A stretch of DNA of 64,000 bases from Mesorhizobium huakuii (GTDB lineage: Bacteria > Pseudomonadota > Alphaproteobacteria > Rhizobiales > Rhizobiaceae): contig NZ_BSNY01000023.1 in NCBI RefSeq assembly GCF_030160235.1, forward strand, positions 1 to 64,000, in the 5' to 3' direction. The position numbers were made by a program, and so were the translations under genes. The notes beneath the pieces are model-generated. The model did no database searches, was not told where the DNA came from, and saw nothing but the letters and a program-made list of their open reading frames with translations. How positions within the stretch are numbered: position 1 is the stretch's first letter; each line of letters begins with the position of its first letter. This document shows, piece after piece, positions 33,330 through 42,039 of the stretch.

Positions 33330-33827
33330 TCAGCCTGGCACCCGCGCACTGCGCGCGGCGTAGAGGCCCGCCGCCGCCGCGAGGATGACCAAAGCGGCGA
33401 AGATCGCCAGCTTCTGTGGTGTCGCGCCCTGCGGGCCGAAGGCGACGGCATACATGGTGCGGCCGGGAATGAAGGTCAAAAGCCCGGTGATGATGAGGCC
33501 GAAAATGTAGGTGCCCTGCATGATGCGGCGGTGGGCGGCGATGTTGCCGCCGCGCGCGGCGCGCACGCCGCGCCACAGCATCACCAGCACCAACAGCGAC
33601 AGAAGGTGGATCGGGCTGAACGGCCCCCACAGCCGGATCGTCCAGATGAACAGGCCGGAGCCGGCGACCGTCGCCATCAGCGCCACCCAGACGCGGCCAA
33701 GCGCGCGGTGCAGCCGGTCGCCCTTGGTGCGCCACAGCTGAACGGCGCCGAGCAGCAGCGCCGCGATGGCAATCAGCGCATGGAGCTGGATGACGGGCGA
33801 GGCGGTGAATAAAGGGCTGAGCGACAT
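33330..33827 (-). CDS. DUF2306-family membrane protein
   Basis: A 165-residue protein with four hydrophobic segments and the pattern of DUF2306 proteins ('VIQLHALIAIAALLLGAVQL', 'KGDRLHRALGRVWVALM', 'HRRIMQGTYIFGLIITG'). The conserved histidines in 'LHA', 'LHR' and 'AHRR' could hold haem or metal. Function is unknown. It lies upstream of the acyltransferase on the same strand, about 140 bp away. Confidence 0.82.
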   Translation of the reverse strand: MSLSPLFTASPVIQLHALIAIAALLLGAVQLWRTKGDRLHRALGRVWVALMATVAGSGLFIWTIRLWGPFSPIHLLSLLVLVMLWRGVRAARGGNIAAHRRIMQGTYIFGLIITGLLTFIPGRTMYAVAFGPQGATPQKLAIFAALVILAAAAGLYAARSARVPG

Positions 33828-33919
33828 CGGTGTTCTCCGCGATACGGCGGATTATGGCCGATGAGGCGCTGGGGCGGCAAGGGTATGCGGTGGCGAGCGC
33901 TCGATCCCGCCGCCAGCAA

Positions 33920-33943
33920 AACAGCCCCGCGAACGGGGCTGTT
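33920..33943 (-). terminator. Rho-independent terminator for the minus-strand gene at 33967-34275
   Basis: AACAGCCCCG, CGAA loop, CGGGGCTGTT: a perfect 10-bp stem. On the minus strand it is followed by TTTTGC, a short T-run. It lies 24 bp after the stop of the small exported protein gene. Confidence 0.8.
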
Positions 33944-33966
33944 ATTCAACGGTCTCAAGGCAGCGT

Positions 33967-34275
33967 TTACTTGCTGCCGCCGACCTGTTTCACGTTGCTG
34001 CAGAATTCCGGATGGGTGTTGGTGGGATTGGCGTTCTTGACCTCGTCGGCGCAGGCCGTCATCATCATCTTCTGGTCTTCGGGCGTCAGCGCTTTCCAGG
34101 CCTTGATGAACTCGTCATTGCTGCGCATCTTCTTCATGGTGGAGTCCGTGTAGAAGGGCTGCATCTTGGCCGGATCGTCGAGAGCGGACGTACCGGTGCT
34201 GCCCGATGCGGCGAGAGCCGAGCCGGCGACCATCGAAAGCGCCATGGCGCCAAAGCAGATCATCTTGATATTCAT
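33967..34275 (-). CDS. Small exported protein of unknown function
   Basis: A 102-residue protein with a signal peptide ('MNIKMICFGAMALSMVAGSALA') and a mature part with two cysteines ('MMTACADEV', 'HPEFCSNVK') that could form one disulfide bond in the periplasm. It is rich in Met and Lys. No family is recognised; such short exported proteins are frequent in rhizobia. It has its own terminator at 33920-33943. Confidence 0.75.
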   Translation of the reverse strand: MNIKMICFGAMALSMVAGSALAASGSTGTSALDDPAKMQPFYTDSTMKKMRSNDEFIKAWKALTPEDQKMMMTACADEVKNANPTNTHPEFCSNVKQVGGSK

Positions 34276-34592
34276 GATAGATTCCTTCCCTGTTGCTTCG
34301 TGACCGTCTAAGCAACGATCAAGGGTTTAACGGGAGGGTTTGGGTAAAAGTTCCAATTTTTCGCACAATATGAACTCGGTTTTCCAAGATATATGATGCG
34401 AAAGCTTGAAACGTTCCCGTTTTTTCATTCATATGCCCAAGCGAAAGTCCCGTTTGTTGTCGGATAGCTGCGCAACAACCTGCCCCCGACGTCGACCGTG
34501 GCCAGCGCCAGAGTCGGTCGGACGTCGCAGCATCCAGCGATTTGAAAACTTCCCGGCCCTCTGATTGTTCCGCGCCGGCGGCCGCAAAAAAG
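34276..34592 (-). other. Gap without a supported gene
   Basis: Of the 448 bp between the small exported protein and the permease gene, this part contains the promoter of the former (AT-rich, about 34280-34400) and no gene I can support. An open frame on the minus strand (34319-34618) lacks a ribosome-binding site and recognisable composition. It also runs through the terminator hairpin. Confidence 0.5.
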
Positions 34593-34616
34593 GCCCCGCC
34601 GGCAGGCCGGCGGGGC
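34593..34616 (-). terminator. Rho-independent terminator of the polyamine-type ABC operon
   Basis: GCCCCGCCGGC and GCCGGCGGGGC form an 11-bp GC-rich stem with a tight loop. On the minus strand the hairpin is followed by TTTTTT. It stands about 107 bp after the last permease stop (34724) and closes the four-gene operon. Confidence 0.78.
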
Positions 34617-34723
34617 ATTGATCGGAGGTCTGCGATCGCCCGGGAGGCGATCCCTAAAGCAACGGGAGCGGCGTGCGAAAAGTTTCACCGTTCGATGCGT
34701 CGGGCTGTCGCCGATGGCGGAGC

Positions 34724-35551
34724 TCAGCCGCTTGCCGCCCGGCGGCCCTGGCTACGCCGGGCCAGAAGGTTCGCCACCACCAAAAGCACGATCGACAGCG
34801 CCATCATCAGCGTCGCGGCGGCGGTGATGGCGGGCGAGAGTTTTTCGCGCAGGCCGATGAACATTTCGAGCGGCATGGTGCGCTGGCCGGCGCTGGCCAG
34901 GAACTGCACCACCACCACCTCGTCGAAGGAGGTGACGAAGGCGAAGGCAGCGCCGGAGAGTACGCCGGGCAGGATCAGCGGCAGCATCACGCGGAAGAAG
35001 GCGGTCAGCGGTTTCGCGCCCGAGATGGCGGCGGCGCGCATCAGATTGCGGTCGAAGCCGGTGAGGCTGGCGCCGACGGTGACGACGACGAAGGGGCTGG
35101 CAAGCGCGGTATGCGCCAGGATGATGCCGGCATAGGTGCTGGCGAGCCCGACGCGGGCGTAGAACAGATACGAGCCGACGGCGGTGATGACGACAGGCAC
35201 GATCAGCGGCGAGAGCAGCAACGGCATGACGATGCGGCGGCCTGGGAATTTCTCATTGGACAGTGCGATCGCCGTCAGCGTGCCGAGCGTGGTGGCGATC
35301 AGCGTGGTGCCGAAGGCGACGATCAGGCTGTTGCCGATCGCCGATTGCCAGCGCTGCGTGCCCAGCACCACCTCGTACCAGCGCGTCGACAGGCCTTCGA
35401 GCGGGAAGATGAAGAAGGCGCCGCTGTTGAAGGAGAGCGGCACGGGGATGAGGATCGGCACCAGCAGGAACAGGATGACCAGCCCGCACCACAGCCAGAG
35501 CAGCGCGACGCGGATGCGTTCACCAGGGGTGGGGTAGGGCGAGAGGAGCAT
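34724..35551 (-). CDS. ABC transporter permease, PotC-like
   Basis: A 275-residue inner-membrane permease with six hydrophobic segments. The ATPase-contact motif is 'MRAAAISGAKPLTAFFRVMLPLILPG' (split: AAAISGAKP then LTAFFRVMLPLILP), characteristic of the spermidine/putrescine type. It forms a heterodimer with the PotB-like permease encoded 2 bp upstream. ATG at 35551 follows the stop of that gene almost directly. Confidence 0.92.
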   Translation of the reverse strand: MLLSPYPTPGERIRVALLWLWCGLVILFLLVPILIPVPLSFNSGAFFIFPLEGLSTRWYEVVLGTQRWQSAIGNSLIVAFGTTLIATTLGTLTAIALSNEKFPGRRIVMPLLLSPLIVPVVITAVGSYLFYARVGLASTYAGIILAHTALASPFVVVTVGASLTGFDRNLMRAAAISGAKPLTAFFRVMLPLILPGVLSGAAFAFVTSFDEVVVVQFLASAGQRTMPLEMFIGLREKLSPAITAAATLMMALSIVLLVVANLLARRSQGRRAASG

Positions 35552-35553
35552 GG

Positions 35554-36834
35554 CTACACCATCTTCAGGCGGTCGAGGCCGAGGATGCGGGCGAAGATGC
35601 CGAACAGAGCCAGGGTGAAGACCAGGAGGATGAAGGACAGCGCCGCCGCCATCTCCCAGTTCAGTTCGACATTGACGTAGTTGGCGATGAAATTGCTGAT
35701 CAGCTGGTCGCTGGCGCCGCCGATCAGGGCAGGGGTGATGTAGTAGCCCAGGCACAGGATGAAGGTGAGCAGGCAGCCGGCCATGACGCCGGGGAAAACC
35801 TGCGGAAGGTAGACGCGCCGGAAGGCGGTGAAGGGTTTTGCGCCGAGCGAATAGGCGGCCTTCATCTGCGAGGGCGCGATGGTGCGCATGACCGAGTAGA
35901 TCGGCAGCAGCGTGAACGGCAGCTGGATATGCGTCATGGCGATGATCAGGCCGATGCGGCTGTACATCAGGTCGAGCCGCTCGGAGGCGAAGCCGAGCCA
36001 CAGAAGCAGGCCGTTGACCAGGCCGAATTTCTGCAACAGCACCGTCCACGCGGCGGTGCGCACCAGGATCGAGGTCCAGAACGGCAACAGCACCGCCACG
36101 ATCAGGATCGCCGCCAGTCCCTTCGGCACGCTCGCTATGAGATAGGCGAGGGGAAAGCCGAGCAGCAGAGTGGCAAGCGTCACGGCGGCGGCGACGAAGA
36201 AGGTGCGCAGGAACACTTGCAGGAAGATCGCCTGCTCGGGCGGCACGCGCTCGATGCCGCCATCGGCGTTCCACCTGAGGTCGAGGGCGCTGAGCAGATA
36301 GAACGAGGTGAGGGCGTGGGTGCCGTTGGCGATGGTCGGCCAGGTGCCCGGCGCCGACCAGAAGGGCACGGCCTTCATGATGTCGAGCGGCGGCTTGCCG
36401 GCGGCGCCTTCGAGCTGGCGCACGGTCTTCAGCACCTGGCTGCGGGCGCCGGGCAGGCGGGCGTTGAGCGCCTTGGCCAGCTCATAGGCGGTGCCCTTGG
36501 CTTGGCTGTTGCTCAGGTCCGCAGCCAGCGCGATGTAGGCGGCATCATCAGGCAGGCCCTGGCCGTTCCAGTTGCCGAGCGCCTGGCTGGTGCGCGGCAG
36601 AGCGTCGGCGATGGTCGGGTCGTAGACGGCGCGTGAGAGCAGCAGCACGATCGGGATGCCGAAACTCAGGGCCAGCAGCAGGAGCAGGGGCGCTGCCAGC
36701 GCCAGCGAACGCAGCCGGTCGCCGAATTCGGCGCGCCGCAGCGCCGCCGACGCGGTTTTGGGATCCGCGCCGGCGGCCGGCCGGCCGCGGGCCAGCGCGG
36801 GCCGGTCGAGTTCGCTGGGCTGCAGCGCCGACAT
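35554..36834 (-). CDS. ABC transporter permease, PotB-like, with long periplasmic insert
   Basis: A 426-residue permease, about 120 longer than the usual PotB. The extra length lies between the first (about 40-62) and second (about 185) membrane segments, as a polar domain of about 120 residues ('NWNGQGLPDDAAYIALAADL ... '). The core contains the loop 'YSLGAKPFTAFRRVYLPQVFPG'. The insert is exported and may help to dock the binding protein. It lies between the binding-protein gene and the second permease. Confidence 0.9.
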   Translation of the reverse strand: MSALQPSELDRPALARGRPAAGADPKTASAALRRAEFGDRLRSLALAAPLLLLLALSFGIPIVLLLSRAVYDPTIADALPRTSQALGNWNGQGLPDDAAYIALAADLSNSQAKGTAYELAKALNARLPGARSQVLKTVRQLEGAAGKPPLDIMKAVPFWSAPGTWPTIANGTHALTSFYLLSALDLRWNADGGIERVPPEQAIFLQVFLRTFFVAAAVTLATLLLGFPLAYLIASVPKGLAAILIVAVLLPFWTSILVRTAAWTVLLQKFGLVNGLLLWLGFASERLDLMYSRIGLIIAMTHIQLPFTLLPIYSVMRTIAPSQMKAAYSLGAKPFTAFRRVYLPQVFPGVMAGCLLTFILCLGYYITPALIGGASDQLISNFIANYVNVELNWEMAAALSFILLVFTLALFGIFARILGLDRLKMV

Positions 36835-36840
36835 CAGGGC

Positions 36841-37893
36841 CTACTGCGCCAGCCAGGCGTTGAAGCGCTTGACCAGGTCCTCGCCATAGTCGCCCCAGAA
36901 CTCGGTGTCGGCGACGAGATAGGCGCCGGCGAGATGGTCGGGAGCGTTGGGCAGTTTCGGCAAGGCATCGGCCGCGACGAAGGATGCCGCGTCGCTGCGC
37001 ACCGGCCCATAGGTGATGTAGCTGGCGAGCTTGGCGTTGTTTTCCGGCTTGGAGATATAGGCCAGGTATTTGTAGGCGAGCTCGGGGTTCTTGGCGCCCT
37101 TCGGAATGGCGATCATGTCGTATTCGAGGATCTGGTTGTTCCAGACGATCTTGAAGGGCTTCTTGTCGGTGTCGATGGCGTTCTGGATGCGGCCGTTCCA
37201 GGCGGTGGTCATCACCACTTCCTTGGAGGCGAGCAACTGCGCCGGCTGCGCGCCGGCATCCCACCAGACAATGTCCTTCTTGATGGTGTCGAGCTTCTTG
37301 AAGGCGCGGTCGACGCCTTCGGGGGTCGCCAGCACCTTGTAGACGTCGGCGGGCGCGACGCCGTCGGCCATCAGCGCCCATTCCAAGTTCTGCGCCGGGA
37401 ATTTGCGCATGGCGCGCTTGCCCGGGAACTTCTTGGTGTCGAAGAGGTCGAGCACCGAGGTCGGCGCTTCCTTCAATACGGTCGGGTCATAGGCAAGGAT
37501 GTCGCCGTAAGCATCGAGACCGACACCGCAATCGAGCGCCGAGCCTTCGATGAATTTATCGCGCGGGCCGATCTTGGAATAGTCGAGGCGCTCCAGGATG
37601 CCGGCGTCGCAGCCCTGCAGCACGGTGGCGGTTTCGACCGTCACCAGGTCGATCGGCACGTTGCCGGTGTCGACCATGGCTTTGACCTTGCCGAGATCGC
37701 CGAGATATTCCTGCTCGAGGATCTTGGCGCCGGTTTCCTTGCTGAACGGCTCGAACCAGGCCTTGCGCTGGGCATCCTGCCAGGCGCCGCCGCTGGCCAT
37801 GATCGACAATTCATCGGCAAGCGCGGCGTGGCCGATGCTGAACAATGCGGTGGCCGCGGCGAAAGCGAGCATCCGGGTCTTTGCGATTTTCAT
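36841..37893 (-). CDS. ABC transporter, periplasmic binding protein (PotD-like)
   Basis: A 350-residue exported protein: signal peptide ('MLAFAAATALFSIGHAALAD'), then 'LSIMASGGAWQDAQRKAWF', 'TGAKILEQEYLGDLGKVKAM' and 'KFPGKRAMRKFPAQNLEWAL', typical of family 1 binding proteins for polyamines, opines or similar cationic amines. The exact substrate is not determinable. The nearby DadA-like dehydrogenase suggests an amino-acid derivative. Confidence 0.9.
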   Translation of the reverse strand: MKIAKTRMLAFAAATALFSIGHAALADELSIMASGGAWQDAQRKAWFEPFSKETGAKILEQEYLGDLGKVKAMVDTGNVPIDLVTVETATVLQGCDAGILERLDYSKIGPRDKFIEGSALDCGVGLDAYGDILAYDPTVLKEAPTSVLDLFDTKKFPGKRAMRKFPAQNLEWALMADGVAPADVYKVLATPEGVDRAFKKLDTIKKDIVWWDAGAQPAQLLASKEVVMTTAWNGRIQNAIDTDKKPFKIVWNNQILEYDMIAIPKGAKNPELAYKYLAYISKPENNAKLASYITYGPVRSDAASFVAADALPKLPNAPDHLAGAYLVADTEFWGDYGEDLVKRFNAWLAQ

Positions 37894-37941
37894 TTTTTCT
37901 TCCCCTGTTTTCGAGATGGATCCGTTCTTGAGATTGCCGGT

Positions 37942-39087
37942 TCAGGGCGGCCCTGCCTTGGCGGCCGCGGCATCGGCGGGAAAGGCACGGCAGTCCTGGG
38001 CCGCGCAGGAGACCGTCACAGCCTCGCCATTGGCCATGGTCGCCTCGGGGCCGACCTTGACGGTCAGCACCTGGTCGTTGCCGAGCCGGGCGAGAAGGCG
38101 CAGATGATCGCCGAGATAGATGCGGCCGTCGACCGTCGCGGGCAGGGCGTTGGCGCCGGCCGGCGCCAGGCTCAACCGTTCGGGACGGATGGCGACATGA
38201 CAGGCGGAGCCTTGCGCCACGCCGATGGCGAGCGCTGTGAGTTCGCCGCCGCCGGTCAGCTTGACGCGGCATTCCTTGCCCGAAACGCGGTCGACGACGC
38301 CTTCCAGCGTGTTGTTCTCGCCGATGAAGCTCGCCACGAAGGAACTTTGCGGGGCGTTGTAGAGATCGTCGGGCGCGCCGAGCTGGGCGATGGCGCCATT
38401 GTTGAAGACGGCGACGCGGTCCGACATGGTCAGCGCCTCGCTCTGGTCATGGGTGACATAGACGATGGTGACGCCGAGCATGGTGTGGATCTGCTTGATC
38501 TCGAGCTGCATGTGCTCGCGCAGCTTCTTGTCCAGCGCGCCGAGCGGCTCGTCCATCAGCACCAGGCTCGGCTCGAACACCAGCGCGCGGGCCAGCGCGA
38601 CGCGCTGCTGCTGGCCGCCGGAAAGCTGCGCCGGCTTGCGGTCGCCGAACTGCTTCAGCCGCACCATGTCCAGCGCGCGGCCGACGCGGCCGGCAATGTC
38701 GGCCTTGCTCACCTGGCGCACGGAGAGCGGGAAGGCGACGTTCTCAGCCACACTCATATGCGGGAACAGCGCGTAGTTCTGGAACACCATGCCGATGTTG
38801 CGCTGGTAGGGCGGCAGCCGGTCGACCGGCCTGCCTTCCAGCGTGATGGTGCCGCTGGTCGGGCGTTCGAAGCCGGCCAACATGTTGAGCGTCGTCGTCT
38901 TGCCCGAGCCGGATGGGCCGAGCAGGGTCAGGAATTCGCCGCGTGCCACGCCGAGGTTCAGCCTGGTCACCGCGAAGGTGCGGCCATCATAGGATTTCTC
39001 GACATCGACGAAATCGACGAAAGCCGGGCCAGGCGCGGGGGCCGAAGTGGGCGATGAGGGCAAAGCGGCCTGACGGGCGGCGCTCAT
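37942..39087 (-). CDS. ABC transporter ATPase, PotA-like
   Basis: A 381-residue ATPase with Walker A 'LLGPSGSGKTTTLNMLAG', signature 'LSGGQQQRVALARAL', Walker B 'LVLMDEPLGALDKKL' and a C-terminal TOBE domain (after about 290). It is the first gene of the operon. ATG at 39087 has GGGAG upstream; a GTG at 39096 is an alternative. It is divergent from the MocR-type regulator at 39376. Confidence 0.93.
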   Translation of the reverse strand: MSAARQAALPSSPTSAPAPGPAFVDFVDVEKSYDGRTFAVTRLNLGVARGEFLTLLGPSGSGKTTTLNMLAGFERPTSGTITLEGRPVDRLPPYQRNIGMVFQNYALFPHMSVAENVAFPLSVRQVSKADIAGRVGRALDMVRLKQFGDRKPAQLSGGQQQRVALARALVFEPSLVLMDEPLGALDKKLREHMQLEIKQIHTMLGVTIVYVTHDQSEALTMSDRVAVFNNGAIAQLGAPDDLYNAPQSSFVASFIGENNTLEGVVDRVSGKECRVKLTGGGELTALAIGVAQGSACHVAIRPERLSLAPAGANALPATVDGRIYLGDHLRLLARLGNDQVLTVKVGPEATMANGEAVTVSCAAQDCRAFPADAAAAKAGPP

Positions 39088-39185
39088 CGTGCGCACTCCC
39101 GAAACGCAGGTGCTGAAACGCTATGCGGCTTGTGATGCATGTTTCCGTCCCACTGGAAGTCCGCATCTCGGCGGGTCGCCCAAAC

Positions 39186-39232
39186 TTGTATGCTCACACA
39201 ATCTATCTGAAATCGAGCATAGATGCATACAA
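39186..39232. promoter_or_regulatory. Nested inverted repeats between the ABC operon and its MocR regulator
   Basis: TTGTATGC (39186-39193) pairs with GCATACAA (39225-39232), and inside it TATGCTC (39189-39195) pairs with GAGCATA (39215-39221). The region lies in the 288-bp gap between the divergent genes at 39087 (-) and 39376 (+). MocR/GntR regulators bind such repeats in the shared promoter of their target, so it is the likely operator. Confidence 0.5.
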
Positions 39233-39375
39233 CTTTGACCGTCAAGCCGGTATTTGCCGCGATTGTGTGATATTTTCAGCTGGAGAAGCCAAATTGATGT
39301 CACACAAGAGCTATTGTCCGGCGAATTGTCTTATGCTAAGCCCTCGACAAAGCCGAAGCCCCGAATCCATCCAGC

Positions 39376-40764
39376 ATGCTCAGCGATCTCCGCCTTACCG
39401 AGGATGAAAGTCCGGTCTATCGTCGTCTCGCCGACGCGATCGCCGAGCGCATTACCGCCGGCACGCTGGCGGTCGGCGACCGGCTGCCGCCGCAGCGCGA
39501 CATAGCGCGGGCGCTCGGCATCAACGTCACCACGGTGACGCGGGCGCTGGCGACGCTGCAGCAGCGTGGCCTGCTGGAGGCGCGGCCGGGGCGGGGCACG
39601 ACGGTGGCGGCCAGGCAGGCCGGCGAGCGGCCCGGTTTCGTCTCGGCGCCGAGCGACGAGAGCGGCATCATCGACCTCTCGGTCAATCGCCCCGCAACCT
39701 CGGCCTATCTCGACGCGCTGGCGGCGCTGCTGCCGCGCCTGCCGAGGGATCCGCACTATGCCTCGCTGCAGGACTATCATCCGCCGGAAGGGCCGCTCTG
39801 GGCACGCGCGGCGGTCGCCGATTGGCTCAAAGCGGTTGCCGGCGACGGCGACCCCGGCCGCGTCGTGCTGGCGGCCGGCGCCCAGCATGGGCTCGATTGC
39901 CTGCTCGGCGCGGTGACGCGGCAAGGCGAGGTGGTGCTGGCCGATGAGGTGACCTATCAGGGCATCAACGCGCTCTGCCGGGTGCATGGGCTGGATCTCA
40001 GGGGCGTCGCCATGGATCGCGGCGGCATGCGGCCTGACGCCTTCGACGCCGCCTGCGCGCAACTTCGCCCGCGCGCTGTATTCCTGGTGCCGACGCTGCA
40101 CAACCCGACGACGATCACGCTGAGCGAAGCGCGTCGCCACCAGCTTGCCGCCGTGGCGCGCCGCCACAATGTGCTGATCATCGAGGATGACGTCTACCGG
40201 CCGCTGGCCGACGAGGCCTTGCCTTCCTTTGCCAGCCTGGAGCCGGAGCTGACGGTGCATATCGGCGCCTTGTCGAAATGCCTGGCGCCCGGCTTGCGGC
40301 TCGGCTTCGTCATCGCGCCGCGCGCCATTGCCGGCCAGGTGGCGGCGGCGCTGCGCATCAATTGCTGGAGCATCAGCCCGCTGACCGCGCTGATCGGCGC
40401 GCGGATGATCGAGGACGGCGCGGCGGCGCGCATCATCGAGGTGCAAAAGCAGGAACTGCGCCAGCGCCAGGCGATCCTGAGCGAAATCCTCGGCGGCTAC
40501 GATGTGCAGAGCCAGCCGAGCTCCACCCATGCGTGGCTGCGCCTGCCCGAGCCGTGGCGCGGCGCCGGCTTTGCCCGCACCTGCCTGGAACGCGGCGTGG
40601 CGCTGCTGCCGGGCGACGCCTTCGCCGTCGGCCGCGAGCCGGTGCAGCACGGCGTGCGCATCAATGTCGGTGCCGCGCGCTCGCAGGACGACCTGCGCAC
40701 CGCGTTGACCACCATGGCCGAGCTGCTGTCGGCCGGGCATCTGCAATTGCCGGGTTTTGTCTGA
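39376..40764 (+). CDS. MocR-type regulator: GntR helix-turn-helix fused to aminotransferase fold
   Basis: A 462-residue protein. N-terminal winged helix (about residues 1-75: 'LPPQRDIARALGINVTTVTRAL') is linked to a PLP-dependent fold-type I domain, with 'GALSKCLAPGLRLGFV' holding the PLP lysine and 'HNPTTITLSEARRHQLA' near the cofactor. MocR proteins sense amino compounds through PLP and regulate neighbouring genes. It is divergent from the polyamine-type ABC operon and upstream of the DadA-like gene, so both are candidate targets. Confidence 0.92.
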   Translation: MLSDLRLTEDESPVYRRLADAIAERITAGTLAVGDRLPPQRDIARALGINVTTVTRALATLQQRGLLEARPGRGTTVAARQAGERPGFVSAPSDESGIIDLSVNRPATSAYLDALAALLPRLPRDPHYASLQDYHPPEGPLWARAAVADWLKAVAGDGDPGRVVLAAGAQHGLDCLLGAVTRQGEVVLADEVTYQGINALCRVHGLDLRGVAMDRGGMRPDAFDAACAQLRPRAVFLVPTLHNPTTITLSEARRHQLAAVARRHNVLIIEDDVYRPLADEALPSFASLEPELTVHIGALSKCLAPGLRLGFVIAPRAIAGQVAAALRINCWSISPLTALIGARMIEDGAAARIIEVQKQELRQRQAILSEILGGYDVQSQPSSTHAWLRLPEPWRGAGFARTCLERGVALLPGDAFAVGREPVQHGVRINVGAARSQDDLRTALTTMAELLSAGHLQLPGFV

Positions 40765-40794
40765 TGCCCCAATGCTTTGCCTGAGGGAATTCGC

Positions 40795-42039
40795 GTGACC
40801 AGAACTGTCGAGATAGCTGTCATCGGGGCGGGCGTGGTCGGGCTGGCGACGGCGCTGCGCCTGGCCAGCGACGGCCGCGAAGTCCTGCTCATCGATCCCA
40901 ACGAGCCGGGCTCCGGCGCCTCGTTTGGCAATGCCGGGACGCTGGCCGAATATGCCTGCATGCCGGTCGGCAACCCGGCGGTGCTGCGCGCGCTGCCAAA
41001 ACTGCTTCTCGACGCCGACAGCCCGTTTTCGCTGCGCTGGACGGCGCTTCTGCATCTGGCGCCGTGGCTGCTGCGCTTCGTCAGGCAATCGCTGCCGGCC
41101 GCCACCCATGCCAACGCCGTGGCGATGGCCGGATTGCTGGCCGATTCCCTGCCGGCCTGGGAGGAGATGGCTGTCGAGGCCGATGCCGCGGATCTGCTGC
41201 GCCGCAATGGCTGCCTCTATCTCTACCGTCGCCCGGGCGATCTTGCCGGCGGCGCGTCGAGCCGGGCGTTGCGCGCCGAATTCGGCGTCGACCAGGCGGT
41301 GCTGAACCCCAGCGAAGTGGCAGCACTTGAGCCGAACCTGCCGGCGGTGCAGGGCGGCGGGCTGTTCTTTCCGCAGTCGATGAACCTGACCGATCCCCAG
41401 ACCATGATGGCGCGACTGCTCAAGGCGGCGACAGGCCGGGGCGCCGCCTTGCTGCGCGGTGAGGTGACGGAGCTGCGGGCCGATGCCGGCGGTGTCGACC
41501 TCAGCGGTCCCGGCGGCCTCAACCTGCGCGCCCACAAGGTGGTGATCGCCGCCGGCGCCTTCTCGCGGCCGCTGGCGGCACAGGCCGGCGACCGCATCCC
41601 GCTCGAAACCGAGCGCGGCTATCACCTCGAATTCGCCACACCGACGCCGGCGCTGACGCGGCCGGTGTGCCCGGTCGATCTCGGCTTCTACATGACGCCG
41701 ATGGCCGGCCGGCTGCGCGTCGCCGGCACGGTCGAGCTCGGCCGGCTGGCCTCTGCGCCCAATCCGCGCCGGCTGGCGCTGCTCGATCGCGGCGTGCGGC
41801 AGTTCTTCCCCACGCTCGGCCAGCCGTCGTCAAAATGGCTGGGCTTCCGTCCCTCGCTGCCGGATTCGAGGCCGGTCATCGGTCCGTCGCCTGGCAATGC
41901 GAACGTGATCTACGCTTTCGGCCATGGCCATCTCGGGCTGACGCTCTCGGCCGTCACCGCGCGGCTGGTCGGCGACCTCATCGCCGGCCGGCGACCCAAC
42001 AGCGAAAGACTTGCGCCTTTCGCCGCCGGCCGGTTCTAG
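40795..42039 (+). CDS. FAD-dependent D-amino-acid dehydrogenase-like oxidoreductase (DadA type)
   Basis: A 414-residue flavoprotein with the FAD-binding start 'EIAVIGAGVVGLATALRLASDG' and the C-terminal 'NVIYAFGHGHLGLTLSAVTA' motif of the DAO family. It deaminates an amino acid or amine, passing electrons to the membrane. GTG at 40795 with CTGAGGGA upstream is the best start. It follows the MocR gene by 30 bp on the same strand; the transporter probably imports its substrate. Its stop overlaps the converging GntR gene by 4 bp. Confidence 0.86.
   Translation: MTRTVEIAVIGAGVVGLATALRLASDGREVLLIDPNEPGSGASFGNAGTLAEYACMPVGNPAVLRALPKLLLDADSPFSLRWTALLHLAPWLLRFVRQSLPAATHANAVAMAGLLADSLPAWEEMAVEADAADLLRRNGCLYLYRRPGDLAGGASSRALRAEFGVDQAVLNPSEVAALEPNLPAVQGGGLFFPQSMNLTDPQTMMARLLKAATGRGAALLRGEVTELRADAGGVDLSGPGGLNLRAHKVVIAAGAFSRPLAAQAGDRIPLETERGYHLEFATPTPALTRPVCPVDLGFYMTPMAGRLRVAGTVELGRLASAPNPRRLALLDRGVRQFFPTLGQPSSKWLGFRPSLPDSRPVIGPSPGNANVIYAFGHGHLGLTLSAVTARLVGDLIAGRRPNSERLAPFAAGRF

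Noticed and set aside
34319-34618. A 99-codon minus-strand open frame between the small exported protein and the ABC operon
   Set aside because: No ribosome-binding site or domain, and it runs over a terminator hairpin.
39331-41625. A 764-codon minus-strand open frame across the MocR and DadA-like genes
   Set aside because: It spans two recognised genes in antisense and is Arg/His/Gln-rich without any domain.
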